Source of the DNA: Candidatus Sulfurimonas marisnigri
GTDB taxonomy: Bacteria; Campylobacterota; Campylobacteria; Campylobacterales; Sulfurimonadaceae
Assembly (NCBI RefSeq): GCF_015265475.1
Contig: NZ_CP054493.1
Location: forward strand, 1,116,001-1,180,000
Direction of reading: 5' to 3'
Length of the DNA stretch: 64,000 nt
Below the pieces are notes generated by a model, which saw only the letters and a program-made list of their open reading frames with translations, searched no databases and was not told the origin of the DNA. The translations under genes and the position numbers were made by a program. Shown piece by piece: positions 17,402 through 25,817 of this stretch; position 1 is the stretch's first letter, and every line of letters begins with the position of its first letter.

Positions 17402-18973
17402 GTGGACTTAGACAATGAAATATTAGAAGTCACTGATTTTACATTAATATCTTCAAGAGATATTCCAGATGTAATTGAAAGTTTTGAAAAATTAAATAAA
17501 GATAATATTTTAATTCATATTGTGTCTTATATACACAATACAGTTTTAGTTCAAAGTTTAAAAAATGAGTTGATTAAGATAATTCCAAGTGCCAATGTGA
17601 TTTTAATTAAACATAGTGATAAGAGTAGAACTTTTTTGACTGTTTACAACTTGAAAATTAATATAGATATTCAAAATATAAATAATGAGATACTAAGAGA
17701 ACTTTATTTAGAAACTACAAAAAAAGATTTGAGTATTGAGGAGTATAGAAATAAACTTTTTAGTAGATATTTTACAGATCATCTAACAAGTCTTCCAAAT
17801 GTATATAAGCTCAGAAATGATCTAGACGAAGAAAAAGATTTTGCTTTAGTAGTTTTTAACATAGATAATTTTCAGACAATTAATAATTTCTATGGTTTTA
17901 TTGTTGGAGATTATGTGATTGAGCAAGTTGGAAAATATCTTAAAGAAATTATTTCTGATAATGAAATTTACAGACTCTCTGGCGATGAATTTGCGTTTAT
18001 TTTAGACAAAGACATTGGTTTTTATGAGCTCAAAGACTATTTGAATACTCTTTATAATAATATTAAAAGTTTTGTTGTTGAGTATCAGGATATTAATATA
18101 TATGTAGATTTTACGTTGGCCTCATCAACTAATGGAGATAATAAAAATATATTTTCTAAAGTTTCAATGGCATTAAAATATGCAAAAGAGATAGGTATTC
18201 CTTTTTGGATATATGAAGATAGGATGAATTTTGAAGATGAGTATGAAAGAAATTTAAAACTCTCTGGAATTGTTAGATATGCTGTAGAAAACTCTCATAT
18301 AGTTCCATATTATCAGGCTATTGTTGACACAAAAACTTCAAAAATAAAAAAATATGAGTGTTTAGCAAGGTTAATAGATAAAAATGAAAAGATACTCTCT
18401 CCGATTCTTTTTATACCTATAGCAAAAAAGATTAAAGTTTATAATATAGTTACAAAAACTATCATTGACAAATCTTTCTCTACATTTGAAAACAATGAGT
18501 TCGAATTTAGTATAAATCTTTCTATCGAAGATATCATGAGTAGTGAAATGTTTAATTTTATTATAAATAAATTGAAAAATTCTAAAGCATCAAATAGAGT
18601 TATTTTTGAACTTCTTGAATCAGATGCAATCGTCGATTTCAAAAAAGTAGAACGTTTTGTTAGTGAAGTAAAAAGATATGGAGCTAAAATAGCTATTGAT
18701 GACTTTGGAAGCGGTTATTCAAACTTTGCTTATTTAACTAAGATGAGTGCTGACTACATAAAAATAGATGGTTCTCTTGTTCAAAATATGGATGTAGATA
18801 AAAATTCACTTTTAGTTGTTGAAACTATAGTTGAATTTGCCAAAAAACTGGGGATTAAAACTATAGCTGAGTATGTTCATTCAAGTGTAATAATGGATAA
18901 AGTTAAAGAGCTTGGTGTTGATTATTCTCAAGGATATTATATAGATGAACCATCTATTAATCTTAGAAAGTAG
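17402..18973 (+). CDS. SGDEF-EAL cyclic-di-GMP protein (paralogue 1)
   Basis: About 523 residues: an N-terminal ~110-residue domain of unknown type, a GGDEF domain with RLSGDEF, and a C-terminal EAL domain. The EAL site keeps the Glu of ECLARL, INLS, FELLESD, DDFGSGYSNF, YIKIDGS, TIAEYV and QGYY, so phosphodiesterase activity is likely; SGDEF may still support cyclase activity. I choose the GTG at 17402, not the TTG at 17390: TGGAG sits 6 bases before it, and only this start aligns end to end with the paralogue at 29047-30612. The N-terminal domain distantly recalls a FIST-type sensor (low confidence). No membrane segment, so cytoplasmic. Confidence 0.9.
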   Translation: MDLDNEILEVTDFTLISSRDIPDVIESFEKLNKDNILIHIVSYIHNTVLVQSLKNELIKIIPSANVILIKHSDKSRTFLTVYNLKINIDIQNINNEILRELYLETTKKDLSIEEYRNKLFSRYFTDHLTSLPNVYKLRNDLDEEKDFALVVFNIDNFQTINNFYGFIVGDYVIEQVGKYLKEIISDNEIYRLSGDEFAFILDKDIGFYELKDYLNTLYNNIKSFVVEYQDINIYVDFTLASSTNGDNKNIFSKVSMALKYAKEIGIPFWIYEDRMNFEDEYERNLKLSGIVRYAVENSHIVPYYQAIVDTKTSKIKKYECLARLIDKNEKILSPILFIPIAKKIKVYNIVTKTIIDKSFSTFENNEFEFSINLSIEDIMSSEMFNFIINKLKNSKASNRVIFELLESDAIVDFKKVERFVSEVKRYGAKIAIDDFGSGYSNFAYLTKMSADYIKIDGSLVQNMDVDKNSLLVVETIVEFAKKLGIKTIAEYVHSSVIMDKVKELGVDYSQGYYIDEPSINLRK

Positions 18974-18983
18974 ATTTATGAGA

Positions 18984-19685
18984 TTATCTCCAAATCACTT
19001 CTAAGTCATTACTTAAAAGTGATTTATCAAATTTAGTTGTTGCTGTTTGCAGGTTCCCAATATTAGACTCAGTACTAAGAAACTCTTGCAGATAATATTT
19101 TTTGTTATAACCTCTATTCATTAACTCTTTTATAATTTCATTAACATCTTCTACATGTAGTAAATCATTATGGATTGTGGTTCTTACTTCAAAATCAATT
19201 GAACTGCTAATAAGCATATCTAATGTACTTAAAAAATCTTCATATTTGTTTGAGTAGGTTATTTGTTGAAATTTTTCTTTTGGTGCTTTGAAATCAAGTG
19301 CTACATAGTCAAGTAAATTTAGTTCCAGTAGCTCTTTGATTTTTATAGAATTGGTACCGTTTGTATCGAGTTTAATTTTGAAGCCCATCTCTTTTATGGA
19401 TTGGCAAAACTCTTTTAAGTTATGTGAAGTTGCTTCTCCACCAGATAGTACAACAGCATCTAAAAGGTTCTTTCTGCTTTTTAAAAAAGTTAAAATATCA
19501 TTATAGCTATGCTCTGCATTTTTAGCGAATACAATATCTTTATTGTAGCAGTAATCGCACCTCATATTGCACTCACTAAACCAAACTATACAAGATAGAT
19601 GATTAGGATAGTCTAAGTGAGTGAATGGTGTGCAATCATAAATTACATTAGCACTCAGTGAATTGCTTTCTTTGTTTATGCTCAC
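18984..19685 (-). CDS. nrdG: Anaerobic ribonucleotide reductase-activating protein
   Basis: Radical-SAM activase that makes the glycyl radical of class III ribonucleotide reductase. The 4Fe-4S motif CNMRCDYC uses Cys39, Cys43 and Cys46, and VVLSGGEAT supplies the SAM-binding GGE. The N-terminal TPFTHLDYPNHLSCIVW is typical of NrdG. Translation probably starts at GTG 19685 with an AGGA site; that start lies inside the small glycyl-radical gene, giving a 38-base overlap in another frame and likely coupling. The length, 233 aa, is usual for the longer NrdG form. Confidence 0.93.
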   Translation of the reverse strand: MSINKESNSLSANVIYDCTPFTHLDYPNHLSCIVWFSECNMRCDYCYNKDIVFAKNAEHSYNDILTFLKSRKNLLDAVVLSGGEATSHNLKEFCQSIKEMGFKIKLDTNGTNSIKIKELLELNLLDYVALDFKAPKEKFQQITYSNKYEDFLSTLDMLISSSIDFEVRTTIHNDLLHVEDVNEIIKELMNRGYNKKYYLQEFLSTESNIGNLQTATTKFDKSLLSNDLEVIWR

Positions 19686-19800
19686 CAGTTTTTCCTACAT
19701 TAAAACTTTCAACAGGTCTGTGGTAACCCATAACTCTTGTATATACTATACACTTTTGTCTTTTGTCTTCGTGTAACTTTAATGCTTCATTTTTACTCAT
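19648..19800 (-). CDS. Stand-alone glycyl-radical domain of anaerobic ribonucleotide reductase
   Basis: A 50-codon gene with its own AAGGA site 7 bases before ATG 19800. The peptide contains YTRVMGYHRPVESFNVGK, which matches the extreme C-terminus of class III NrdD where RVxGY carries the radical glycine; here it is Gly25. The large NrdD upstream lacks this segment and stops after its zinc site. The domain is therefore a separate polypeptide rather than a frameshifted tail: 70 non-coding bases and a fresh ribosome site separate the two. It overlaps nrdG by 38 bases. It should be essential for NrdD activity or act as a replaceable radical subunit. Confidence 0.8.
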   Translation of the reverse strand: MSKNEALKLHEDKRQKCIVYTRVMGYHRPVESFNVGKTGEHKQRKQFTEC

Positions 19801-19870
19801 TTAATTTCCTTTAATTTATTTTATACGGTATCGGAAGTAATTCCGCTACCTAAGCTAATACAGCTAGTAC

Positions 19871-21964
19871 TTAAGCGATGTTTTCTTCTATCAAAATTTC
19901 TTCATCACATTTTGGACAATACTCATGCTCACCTGCAATATATCCATGTTTTGGACAAACAGAGAAAAGAGGAGTAATTGTAATATATGGAAGTCTAAAG
20001 TTTGAAATAACATTTTTAACAAGCTTTCTACACGCTTCAGTAGAACTAACTTTTTCTTTCATATATAGGTGAAGAACTGTTCCACCAGTATATTTACACT
20101 GCAGATCATCTTGAAGTGTTAATGCTTCAAAAGGATCATTTGTCACATCAACTGGAATTTGTGATGAATTTGTATAGTAGATATTATCATCCATACCAGC
20201 TTGAAGAATTGAATCACCGTATCTTTTTTTATCTTCTTTTGCAAATCTGTATGTAGTTCCCTCAGCTGGTGTTGCCTCAAGATTGTAAAGGTTTCCTGTC
20301 TCTTCTTGAAATTCAACCATTCTATCTCTCATATGATTTAAAATCTCAGTTGCAAACTCTATACCAGCTTCTGACCTTACATCATAAGCATCGCTGGTAA
20401 AGTTTCTAATCATCTCATTGATTCCGTTTACACCAATAGTTGAGAAGTGATTTTTAAAACCTGGAAGATATCTCATAGTATATGGGAATAATCCTCTATC
20501 ATACATCTCTTGAATAAACACACGTTTCTTTTCTAAAGTATTTTTTGCATGATTCATAAGTTGGTCAACACGAAGCATTAATGATTCTTTGTCACCTTTA
20601 TATAAAAAGCCAAGTCTTGCCATATTTACAGTTACAACACCAATGCTTCCTGTCATCTCAGCACTACCAAATAGACCACCACCACGTTTAAGTAATTCTC
20701 TTAAATCAAGTTGTAGTCTGCAGCACATACTTCTTACATGTCCAGGCTTATATGCTTCTTCATTTGCAATTAATTCTCCTACATCGTTTCTCTTATATTG
20801 AGAACCAATGAAGTTTTGAAAATATGATGAGCCAATTTTTGCAGTATTTTCAAAAAGTACATCTGTGTTTTCTCCATACCAATCAAAATCTTCTGTAATG
20901 TTTACAGTAGGTATAGGGAATGTAAACGGTTGACCAGTTTTATCTCCCTCAGTCATTACCTCGTAGTAAGCTTTGTTTATCTGGTTCATCTCAGATTGGA
21001 AATTTTTATATGTCATATCTTCAAGACTTTTACAACCACGCTCAGATGCTATTGCTTCTAATTCACTGTCAAGTATGCCCTTGAAAAGGTGAGTTTGCTT
21101 AGATGTAGGAATTTGATCTTTTAAATCCTCTGGCACAGTCCAGTCTATTGTAACATTTGTAAAAGGTGATTGACCCCAACGAGCTGGAACATTAAGATTG
21201 TAAATAAAACTTCTTACTGCTTTTTTAATCTCTTTGTATGGAAGTTTATCTCTAAATACATAAGGAGCTAAATATGTGTCAAATGATGAAAAAGCTTGAG
21301 CACCAGCCCATTCACTTTGAAGTATTCCTAAAAAGTTAGCCATTTGACCAAGAGCTTCACGAAAATGCTTTGGAGCATCACTTTCAACTCTACCCCTCAC
21401 TCCGTTAAAACCTTCATCAAGAAGTGCTCTAAGGCTCCACCCGGCACAGTAGCCTGTGAGACAGTCAAGGTCATGAATATGGTAATCACCATTTCTATGT
21501 GCCTGACCCTCTTCTTTTGTATATATTTTATCTAACCAGTAGTTTGCAATAACTTTACCGGCAGTGTTGTTTACAAGTCCTGCATTTGAATAACCAGTAT
21601 TTGAATTTGCTTTAATTCTCCAGTCGGTACCAGATATATACTCTTCAATAGTTTGAGTAGAGTTTATGTATGTTGTGTCTTCTTCTAGAGTGTGGTCCCT
21701 TTGCATTTTATGCATATGGCGGTAAAGTAAAAATGATTTCATAACATCATAGTATCTTGCTTTATATAGCTCTTCTTCTATTGAGTCTTGTATGTCTTCA
21801 ACAGCTACTACTCTCTTATTTTTAAGTTTATCAAGTACATTGTGAAATACAGAGCTATCATAAATTACATGCTGTGACTTAAATGCTTTTTTAATTGCAT
21901 CTTCAATCTTATATGACATAAATTCTTTATGCGTTCCGTCTCTTTTTAATATGTTTTCAACCAT
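19871..21964 (-). CDS. nrdD: Anaerobic ribonucleoside-triphosphate reductase, large part without glycyl-radical tail
   Basis: Class III ribonucleotide reductase making deoxynucleotides without oxygen. An ATP-cone fills roughly residues 1-90 (ILKRDGTHKEF). The barrel carries CCRLQLDLRELLKRGGGLFG with Cys414 and Cys415, then TGSIGVVTVNMARLG and TNSSQIPVD. The C-terminus shows the zinc site CPKHGY ... CPKC and then stops at ILIEENIA, where the usual protein continues into RVxGY. That part is supplied by the next gene. I start at ATG 21964 (697 aa), preceded by GGGGG, rather than at the TTG at 21976. Genes run nrdD, radical domain, nrdG. Confidence 0.93.
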   Translation of the reverse strand: MVENILKRDGTHKEFMSYKIEDAIKKAFKSQHVIYDSSVFHNVLDKLKNKRVVAVEDIQDSIEEELYKARYYDVMKSFLLYRHMHKMQRDHTLEEDTTYINSTQTIEEYISGTDWRIKANSNTGYSNAGLVNNTAGKVIANYWLDKIYTKEEGQAHRNGDYHIHDLDCLTGYCAGWSLRALLDEGFNGVRGRVESDAPKHFREALGQMANFLGILQSEWAGAQAFSSFDTYLAPYVFRDKLPYKEIKKAVRSFIYNLNVPARWGQSPFTNVTIDWTVPEDLKDQIPTSKQTHLFKGILDSELEAIASERGCKSLEDMTYKNFQSEMNQINKAYYEVMTEGDKTGQPFTFPIPTVNITEDFDWYGENTDVLFENTAKIGSSYFQNFIGSQYKRNDVGELIANEEAYKPGHVRSMCCRLQLDLRELLKRGGGLFGSAEMTGSIGVVTVNMARLGFLYKGDKESLMLRVDQLMNHAKNTLEKKRVFIQEMYDRGLFPYTMRYLPGFKNHFSTIGVNGINEMIRNFTSDAYDVRSEAGIEFATEILNHMRDRMVEFQEETGNLYNLEATPAEGTTYRFAKEDKKRYGDSILQAGMDDNIYYTNSSQIPVDVTNDPFEALTLQDDLQCKYTGGTVLHLYMKEKVSSTEACRKLVKNVISNFRLPYITITPLFSVCPKHGYIAGEHEYCPKCDEEILIEENIA

Positions 21965-22069
21965 AGTAACCCCCAATATTTTGACGAATTTTATAGGATA
22001 AGAAGTTAAAAGTTAATAATAAAAAGTGTCATTTAGATGTCACTAAAAGCTCTTTTAATTGCTATAGGG

Positions 22070-22075
22070 TATAAT
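22070..22075 (+). promoter_or_regulatory. -10 box TATAAT, leaderless-type promoter
   Basis: A perfect TATAAT ends 5 bases before the ATG of the 148-residue gene. Transcription would start about at the ATG, and no ribosome site exists, so the message is probably leaderless. Confidence 0.5.
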
Positions 22076-22080
22076 TACGT

Positions 22081-22527
22081 ATGAATAAAAAAATAGAAAA
22101 AATTTTAGAAATTTGGCATAAGCATTTTGAGTCCGAGGATAGACAGTATTCTGAATTTGAAGACTCAGACATAGAGTATTTTGTAGGGTGTTTATTATAC
22201 AACCACTTTTCACTCTCTAAATCACTTGATACAATGAAAACCATAGATTTGTCATATGATTTCATCTCAGAGTGTGGTGATGAGTATGATGAAGTTATGA
22301 GTATAATTAAAAGTATAGATTTTGATGATGAAACACAAAAGTTAGAGTTTTTGCAAAACTATTTAACGCAAGTGAAATCAAAATATAGTGGCGATGAACT
22401 TTACTTGCTAAATCGTTTAGAGTATCATGTAAATGGTATTGCGCAAAGATACAAAAATGATGAAGAATCGGAAACTGTTGTCTTTGATGCTCCAGTTTCT
22501 AAATCTAGAAATCCACTGCTTAGATAG
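22081..22527 (+). CDS. Hypothetical acidic protein
   Basis: A 148-residue acidic, helical protein I cannot assign. It is rich in Glu, Asp, Ser and Tyr, with two Cys (SECGDEY and FVGCLLYNH), no signal peptide and no membrane segment. The tail SKSRNPLLR is basic. It is divergent from nrdD and 23 bases upstream of the ThiE-like gene in the same direction, so they may be co-transcribed. The start has no ribosome site but a perfect -10 box just upstream. It reads as a real gene (long open frame, even composition), not a shadow. Confidence 0.65.
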   Translation: MNKKIEKILEIWHKHFESEDRQYSEFEDSDIEYFVGCLLYNHFSLSKSLDTMKTIDLSYDFISECGDEYDEVMSIIKSIDFDDETQKLEFLQNYLTQVKSKYSGDELYLLNRLEYHVNGIAQRYKNDEESETVVFDAPVSKSRNPLLR

Positions 22528-22550
22528 CAGGTCTAGTAGCTAATTAAATT

Positions 22551-23135
22551 ATGTATAAAAGCAAAACACTAAAGGCTATTGAACCACAAAAGTATCTAAT
22601 AACTTCTGCGAAGTTTTGTATAGATACTCCAGATATTTTTAAAAATATTTTACATAACCAGTTTTTAAAACACAAACCAAACTATGCACTATACAGAGAT
22701 AAGTCAAATAAAGACTATGCTCTTGGAGCTAGTTCTTTTATGGATGTCTGCCGTGATTTTAAAACTGTTAAAAGTTTTATTCACCAACATGTAGATTTGG
22801 CTAAAGAACTAAATGCTACGGGTGTACATCTTACCTCTACACAGTTTGACAGGATTTTGGACGCAAAAAAGTCTGATCTTGAAGTTATCATTAGCACTCA
22901 CACCTTTGAAGAAGTTTTATTGGCACAAGAGTTGGGGGCTGACGCAGTAACTTACAGTCCAATTTTTGCATCTCCAGATAAAGGTGAGCCAAAAGGGGTA
23001 GAAGAGCTAAAAGAGCTTTTGGAGATATGTTCTATTCCTGTATTTGCATTGGGTGGAATAGTTAAAACGCTACATGTAGATATGATTGGGCAGACAAAAG
23101 CTTATGGTTTTGCTTCTATCAGGTACTTTAAATAG
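22551..23135 (+). CDS. Thiamine-phosphate synthase/TenI-like protein
   Basis: A TIM-barrel protein of the ThiE/TenI family, 194 aa. Supporting segments are ALYRDKSN, AKELNATGVHLTS, IISTHTFEEVLLAQELGADAVTYSPIFASPDKGEP (the family's YSPIF loop, here within a longer stretch) and FALGGI near the end with AYGFASIRYF. ThiE joins the thiazole and pyrimidine moieties; TenI members are aminohydrolases or thiazole tautomerases. The phosphate and pyrimidine residues are poorly kept, so TenI-like activity is at least as likely. No TPP riboswitch-like structure was seen upstream. Its 3' end overlaps the convergent HTH gene by 8 bases. Confidence 0.78.
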   Translation: MYKSKTLKAIEPQKYLITSAKFCIDTPDIFKNILHNQFLKHKPNYALYRDKSNKDYALGASSFMDVCRDFKTVKSFIHQHVDLAKELNATGVHLTSTQFDRILDAKKSDLEVIISTHTFEEVLLAQELGADAVTYSPIFASPDKGEPKGVEELKELLEICSIPVFALGGIVKTLHVDMIGQTKAYGFASIRYFK

Positions 23136-23415
23136 ATGATGTTTTATCTTTAGTATCAACTTCTTCACTTTTTTTAAAACCGGCACCTTTTTTTGTTTTA
23201 GCTTCAAGTCCTATAGCTTCTATTATTGAGCGGTAATCTATTTCTTGTTTATTCATTGTTGAAAAGCAGGTTGCAATTACTGCTATCGTATTGGGCACTT
23301 TACCTTTTGTTTTATATGATTGAATATTTTTTTCACTTACTTTTATTAGTTTACTAAATTTTGGCAAGCTTATTTCAGCATCAAGTAATAATTTTTTAAA
23401 ATCTATAAACGTCAT
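23128..23415 (-). CDS. Small helix-turn-helix (XRE-like) DNA-binding protein
   Basis: A 95-residue protein. Residues ~6-50 (LLLDAEISLPKFSKLIKVSEKNIQSYKTKGKVP) read as a Cro/XRE-type helix-turn-helix: helix, turn at SLPKFSKLIKVSE, recognition helix, basic turn. The tail is Lys/Ser-rich. It is divergent from the Lys/Ala-rich gene, and the 188-base gap holds two related palindromes around that gene's promoter, so it is a natural candidate for the regulator that binds them. That link is inferred from position only. Confidence 0.7.
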   Translation of the reverse strand: MTFIDFKKLLLDAEISLPKFSKLIKVSEKNIQSYKTKGKVPNTIAVIATCFSTMNKQEIDYRSIIEAIGLEAKTKKGAGFKKSEEVDTKDKTSSI

Positions 23416-23498
23416 AATATACCCTTGTGTCTACATTTAACATGCGTAATTATATCTTACTTTATCAATATATATCTAAAAGTAGAGTATTACTATAT

Positions 23499-23519
23499 TT
23501 TATTACTATTAGTTAGAAA
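23499..23519. promoter_or_regulatory. Imperfect 21-bp palindrome, candidate operator 1
   Basis: TTTATTACTA at 23499 followed, after one base, by TAGTTAGAAA, matching the second operator in 18 of 20 arm positions. It lies immediately upstream of the -35 box of the Lys/Ala-rich gene and 62 bases centre to centre from the perfect copy. Confidence 0.5.
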
Positions 23520-23523
23520 ATAG

Positions 23524-23552
23524 TTGACATAATCATATAAAAATAATATAAT
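23524..23552 (+). promoter_or_regulatory. Consensus sigma-70 promoter TTGACA-17-TATAAT
   Basis: TTGACA at 23524-23529 and TATAAT at 23547-23552 with a 17-base spacer, an exact match to the sigma-70 consensus, which is rare in this AT-rich window. Predicted start near 23559, about 45 bases before the Lys/Ala-rich gene. Confidence 0.85.
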
Positions 23553-23560
23553 CTCTATAA

Positions 23561-23581
23561 TTTATTACTAATAGTAATAAA
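23561..23581. promoter_or_regulatory. Perfect 21-bp palindrome, candidate operator 2
   Basis: TTTATTACTA, one central base, then TAGTAATAAA: a perfect 10-bp inverted repeat covering the predicted transcription start, where a bound repressor would block RNA polymerase. Confidence 0.6.
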
Positions 23582-23603
23582 TCCAAAACAAAAGGAGCCG
23601 CAA

Positions 23604-23780
23604 ATGGCAAAAGTTTTAAAGAAAAAAGCAGTAAAAAAAGTTGTTGCAAAAGTAACTAAAAAAGCAAAAGCATCAAAAGATGTGGCAAAAAAAGTAGCTA
23701 AAGCTGTTGTAAAGAAAAAGCCTGCGACTAAAAAAGTAGCAAAGAAAGTAGCTAAAAAAGCTGTTAAAAAAGCAAAATAA
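23604..23780 (+). CDS. Lys/Ala-rich histone H1-like protein
   Basis: A 58-residue protein made almost only of Lys, Ala and Val in repeats such as KKVAKKVAKKAVKKAK, with a single Pro. This is the composition of histone H1/Hc1-like bacterial nucleoid proteins, which bind DNA without sequence preference. A strong AAAGGAG site lies 6 bases before the ATG and a consensus promoter drives it, so it may be abundant. The stop touches the end of the convergent flavoprotein gene. A low-complexity artefact is unlikely given the promoter, ribosome site and clean frame. Confidence 0.85.
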   Translation: MAKVLKKKAVKKVVAKVTKKAKASKDVAKKVAKAVVKKKPATKKVAKKVAKKAVKKAK

Positions 23781-25019
23781 TTATTTTTTTAATAGTCCTG
23801 CCAAATGTCCACTGGCAAAACTCCATTGGAGGTTATAACCTCCACATGGACCATCCAAGTTCATAACTTCTCCGCAAAAATATAAACCATAAATTAGCCT
23901 GCTCTGCATCGTCTTTGGATTTATCTCTTTTAAGTTTATTCCGCCTCTGGTAATCATTGCCATCTTAAAGCCATCGTGTCCGCTTATTGTAAGTGGTGTC
24001 CATGCAAGTATATTTATGAGTTTTGCTTTTGATGAGCCGGAAATTTTCCCATATGTACCCTTAGGGTCGATGTCAGCTAAGTGAAGTAATTCTAATGAGA
24101 GAGGCTCTGGAAGTAGGGCGCAGATATACTTTAAAATCTCTGCATGTGGATTACTCTCTGCTTCTTTTTTTAAGTGCTGATTTAACTGCTCTTCATTCAT
24201 CCCTTTTGTTAAATTGGCAAGTATTGGAAGTTCGCCATATTTTGATAAAAGTGGTGTAATCTCTCTGGCAAAATCCAAAACAACAGGACCTCTGATACCG
24301 TTGTTTGTAAATATCAAATCTCCTGTTGCTCTGAGTTTATTATGTTTTTTCAAGTCTACCCTAAGTTCAACTTTGGCGATTGTGTCGGCACGACAGTTTT
24401 TAACCCACTCATCTTTTGTCTTAAGCGGCATCATAGCCGGATAGAGCTCTGTTGTTTTGTGTCCGAGTTCTCTAGCCATATCATAACCGTCACCTTGAGC
24501 TCCTAGAGTTGGGTAGCCGAGTCCGCCAGTAGCTACTATGACTTTTGGTGCACTGAAAGTGTCAGATGATGTTTTAACACCAACTATTTTATTCTCTACA
24601 TGTATAAGTTTTTGGACTTTTTGTAAGCATGAAACTTCTACATGTAGATTATGTAGCTCATTTTCAAGAGCAGAGATAATAGTAGATGAGCTGTGAGAAG
24701 TAGGGAAAATTCTAAAGCCGTCAGGGGCATGAGTCTCAACTCCTATATCTTTGAAAAACTGTTTAAGAGCTCTGTGGTCAAATTCTCCAAGCGCATCTTG
24801 CATAAAGCGGCCATCACGACCAAATTTAGCCATAAACTCTTCATTTGATAAAGTATTTGTAAGATTGCAGCGTCCACCGCCAGTAGCCTTCAGTTTTGCA
24901 GCAATTTTAGGAAGTTTTTCTAAAAGCAGAACACTTTTTCCATCTCTCGCAGATGTTATTGCAGACATTATCCCTGCTGCACCGCCACCAACAACGATAA
25001 GGTCAAAGCTTTTATTCAA
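23781..25019 (-). CDS. HI0933/YhiN-family flavoprotein
   Basis: FAD-dependent oxidoreductase-like protein of the HI0933 family, 412 aa. The dinucleotide-binding VVGGGAAGIM starts at residue ~9, followed by the family stretch KLKATGGGRCNLTN. A VATGGLGYPTLGAQGDGY segment lies mid-protein, and GLYFCGEVMNLDGPCGGYNLQ closes the FAD site. The substrate of this family is unknown. It is convergent with the Lys/Ala-rich gene with no gap, and divergent from the DTW gene. Confidence 0.9.
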   Translation of the reverse strand: MNKSFDLIVVGGGAAGIMSAITSARDGKSVLLLEKLPKIAAKLKATGGGRCNLTNTLSNEEFMAKFGRDGRFMQDALGEFDHRALKQFFKDIGVETHAPDGFRIFPTSHSSSTIISALENELHNLHVEVSCLQKVQKLIHVENKIVGVKTSSDTFSAPKVIVATGGLGYPTLGAQGDGYDMARELGHKTTELYPAMMPLKTKDEWVKNCRADTIAKVELRVDLKKHNKLRATGDLIFTNNGIRGPVVLDFAREITPLLSKYGELPILANLTKGMNEEQLNQHLKKEAESNPHAEILKYICALLPEPLSLELLHLADIDPKGTYGKISGSSKAKLINILAWTPLTISGHDGFKMAMITRGGINLKEINPKTMQSRLIYGLYFCGEVMNLDGPCGGYNLQWSFASGHLAGLLKK

Positions 25020-25077
25020 AGTAATCCTTTTAATTGTCTAATTTTAGTATAATTTCTATTATTTATATAGGTTGAAA

Positions 25078-25752
25078 ATGCAAACACTTTATGGTGATAG
25101 AGAAAAATGTTATAACTGTTACAGACCAAAAAGCTCCTGTATGTGCAGTTATGTCAATAGTATTAAAACAAAAACTAAGTTTATAATACTTATGCATCCA
25201 AAAGAGTTTAAAAAAGTAAAAAATGGAACTGGGCATTTAACTCATCTATCACTTAAAAATTCAGAACTTTTTATTGGAGTTGATTTTACTAACCATAAAA
25301 TGATAAATGATATTATTTCTACATGTAAGAGCTATATACTTTATCCATCAAAAGACGCAATAAATATTAGCAGGGAAAAACTGTATGATAACGATTTAGA
25401 TATTCAAAAAGATATGGCAATTTTTATTATAGATTCTACTTGGGCATGTTCACTGAAGATGTTAAGAGAATCTAAAAATTTACAAACTCTTAAGCATATT
25501 AGTTTTGACAATAATAAACTTTCGCAATTTAAGATAAAAGAGCAACCGGCAGATTATTGCCTATCTACAATTGAGTCAACTTTGAGTGTTTTAGAACTTT
25601 TAAACTTTTGGAAGCTTGAAAACATAGAAAATGACTATTTAAAGACATTTTTAAATCCATTTGAAAAAATGGTTGAATACCAGCTAAAATGCGTAGATAA
25701 TCAGCTCAGTAATGCTGTTAGATATAAAATAAAATATAAAGTTATTAATTAA
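25078..25752 (+). CDS. DTW-domain tRNA-uridine aminocarboxypropyltransferase
   Basis: DTW proteins (TapT/TuaA) transfer an aminocarboxypropyl group from SAM to a uridine in tRNA. Zinc cysteines Cys11, Cys14, Cys21 and Cys23 (CYNCYRPKSSCMC), the HPKEFKKVKNGTGHL loop and the DSTW box at 119-122 are all present. The C-terminal CLSTIES helix is also typical. I start at ATG 25078 (224 aa) because an AGG lies 6 bases before it; a TTG at 25072 is less likely. Confidence 0.9.
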   Translation: MQTLYGDREKCYNCYRPKSSCMCSYVNSIKTKTKFIILMHPKEFKKVKNGTGHLTHLSLKNSELFIGVDFTNHKMINDIISTCKSYILYPSKDAINISREKLYDNDLDIQKDMAIFIIDSTWACSLKMLRESKNLQTLKHISFDNNKLSQFKIKEQPADYCLSTIESTLSVLELLNFWKLENIENDYLKTFLNPFEKMVEYQLKCVDNQLSNAVRYKIKYKVIN

Positions 25753-25817
25753 ATCTTCTTTCTTTGTGATAATTTAGTTATAATTTCGCTATAAAATAAT
25801 AAATATAAGGATAGACA

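Noticed and set aside
22021-22080. FNR- or NrdR-type operator upstream of nrdD (AGTGTCAT..ATGTCACT)
   Set aside because: The inverted repeat has two central mismatches and does not match the FNR (TTGAT-N4-ATCAA) or NrdR consensus as I know them.
22528-22550. TPP riboswitch before the ThiE-like gene
   Set aside because: The gap is only 23 bases, too short for a riboswitch.
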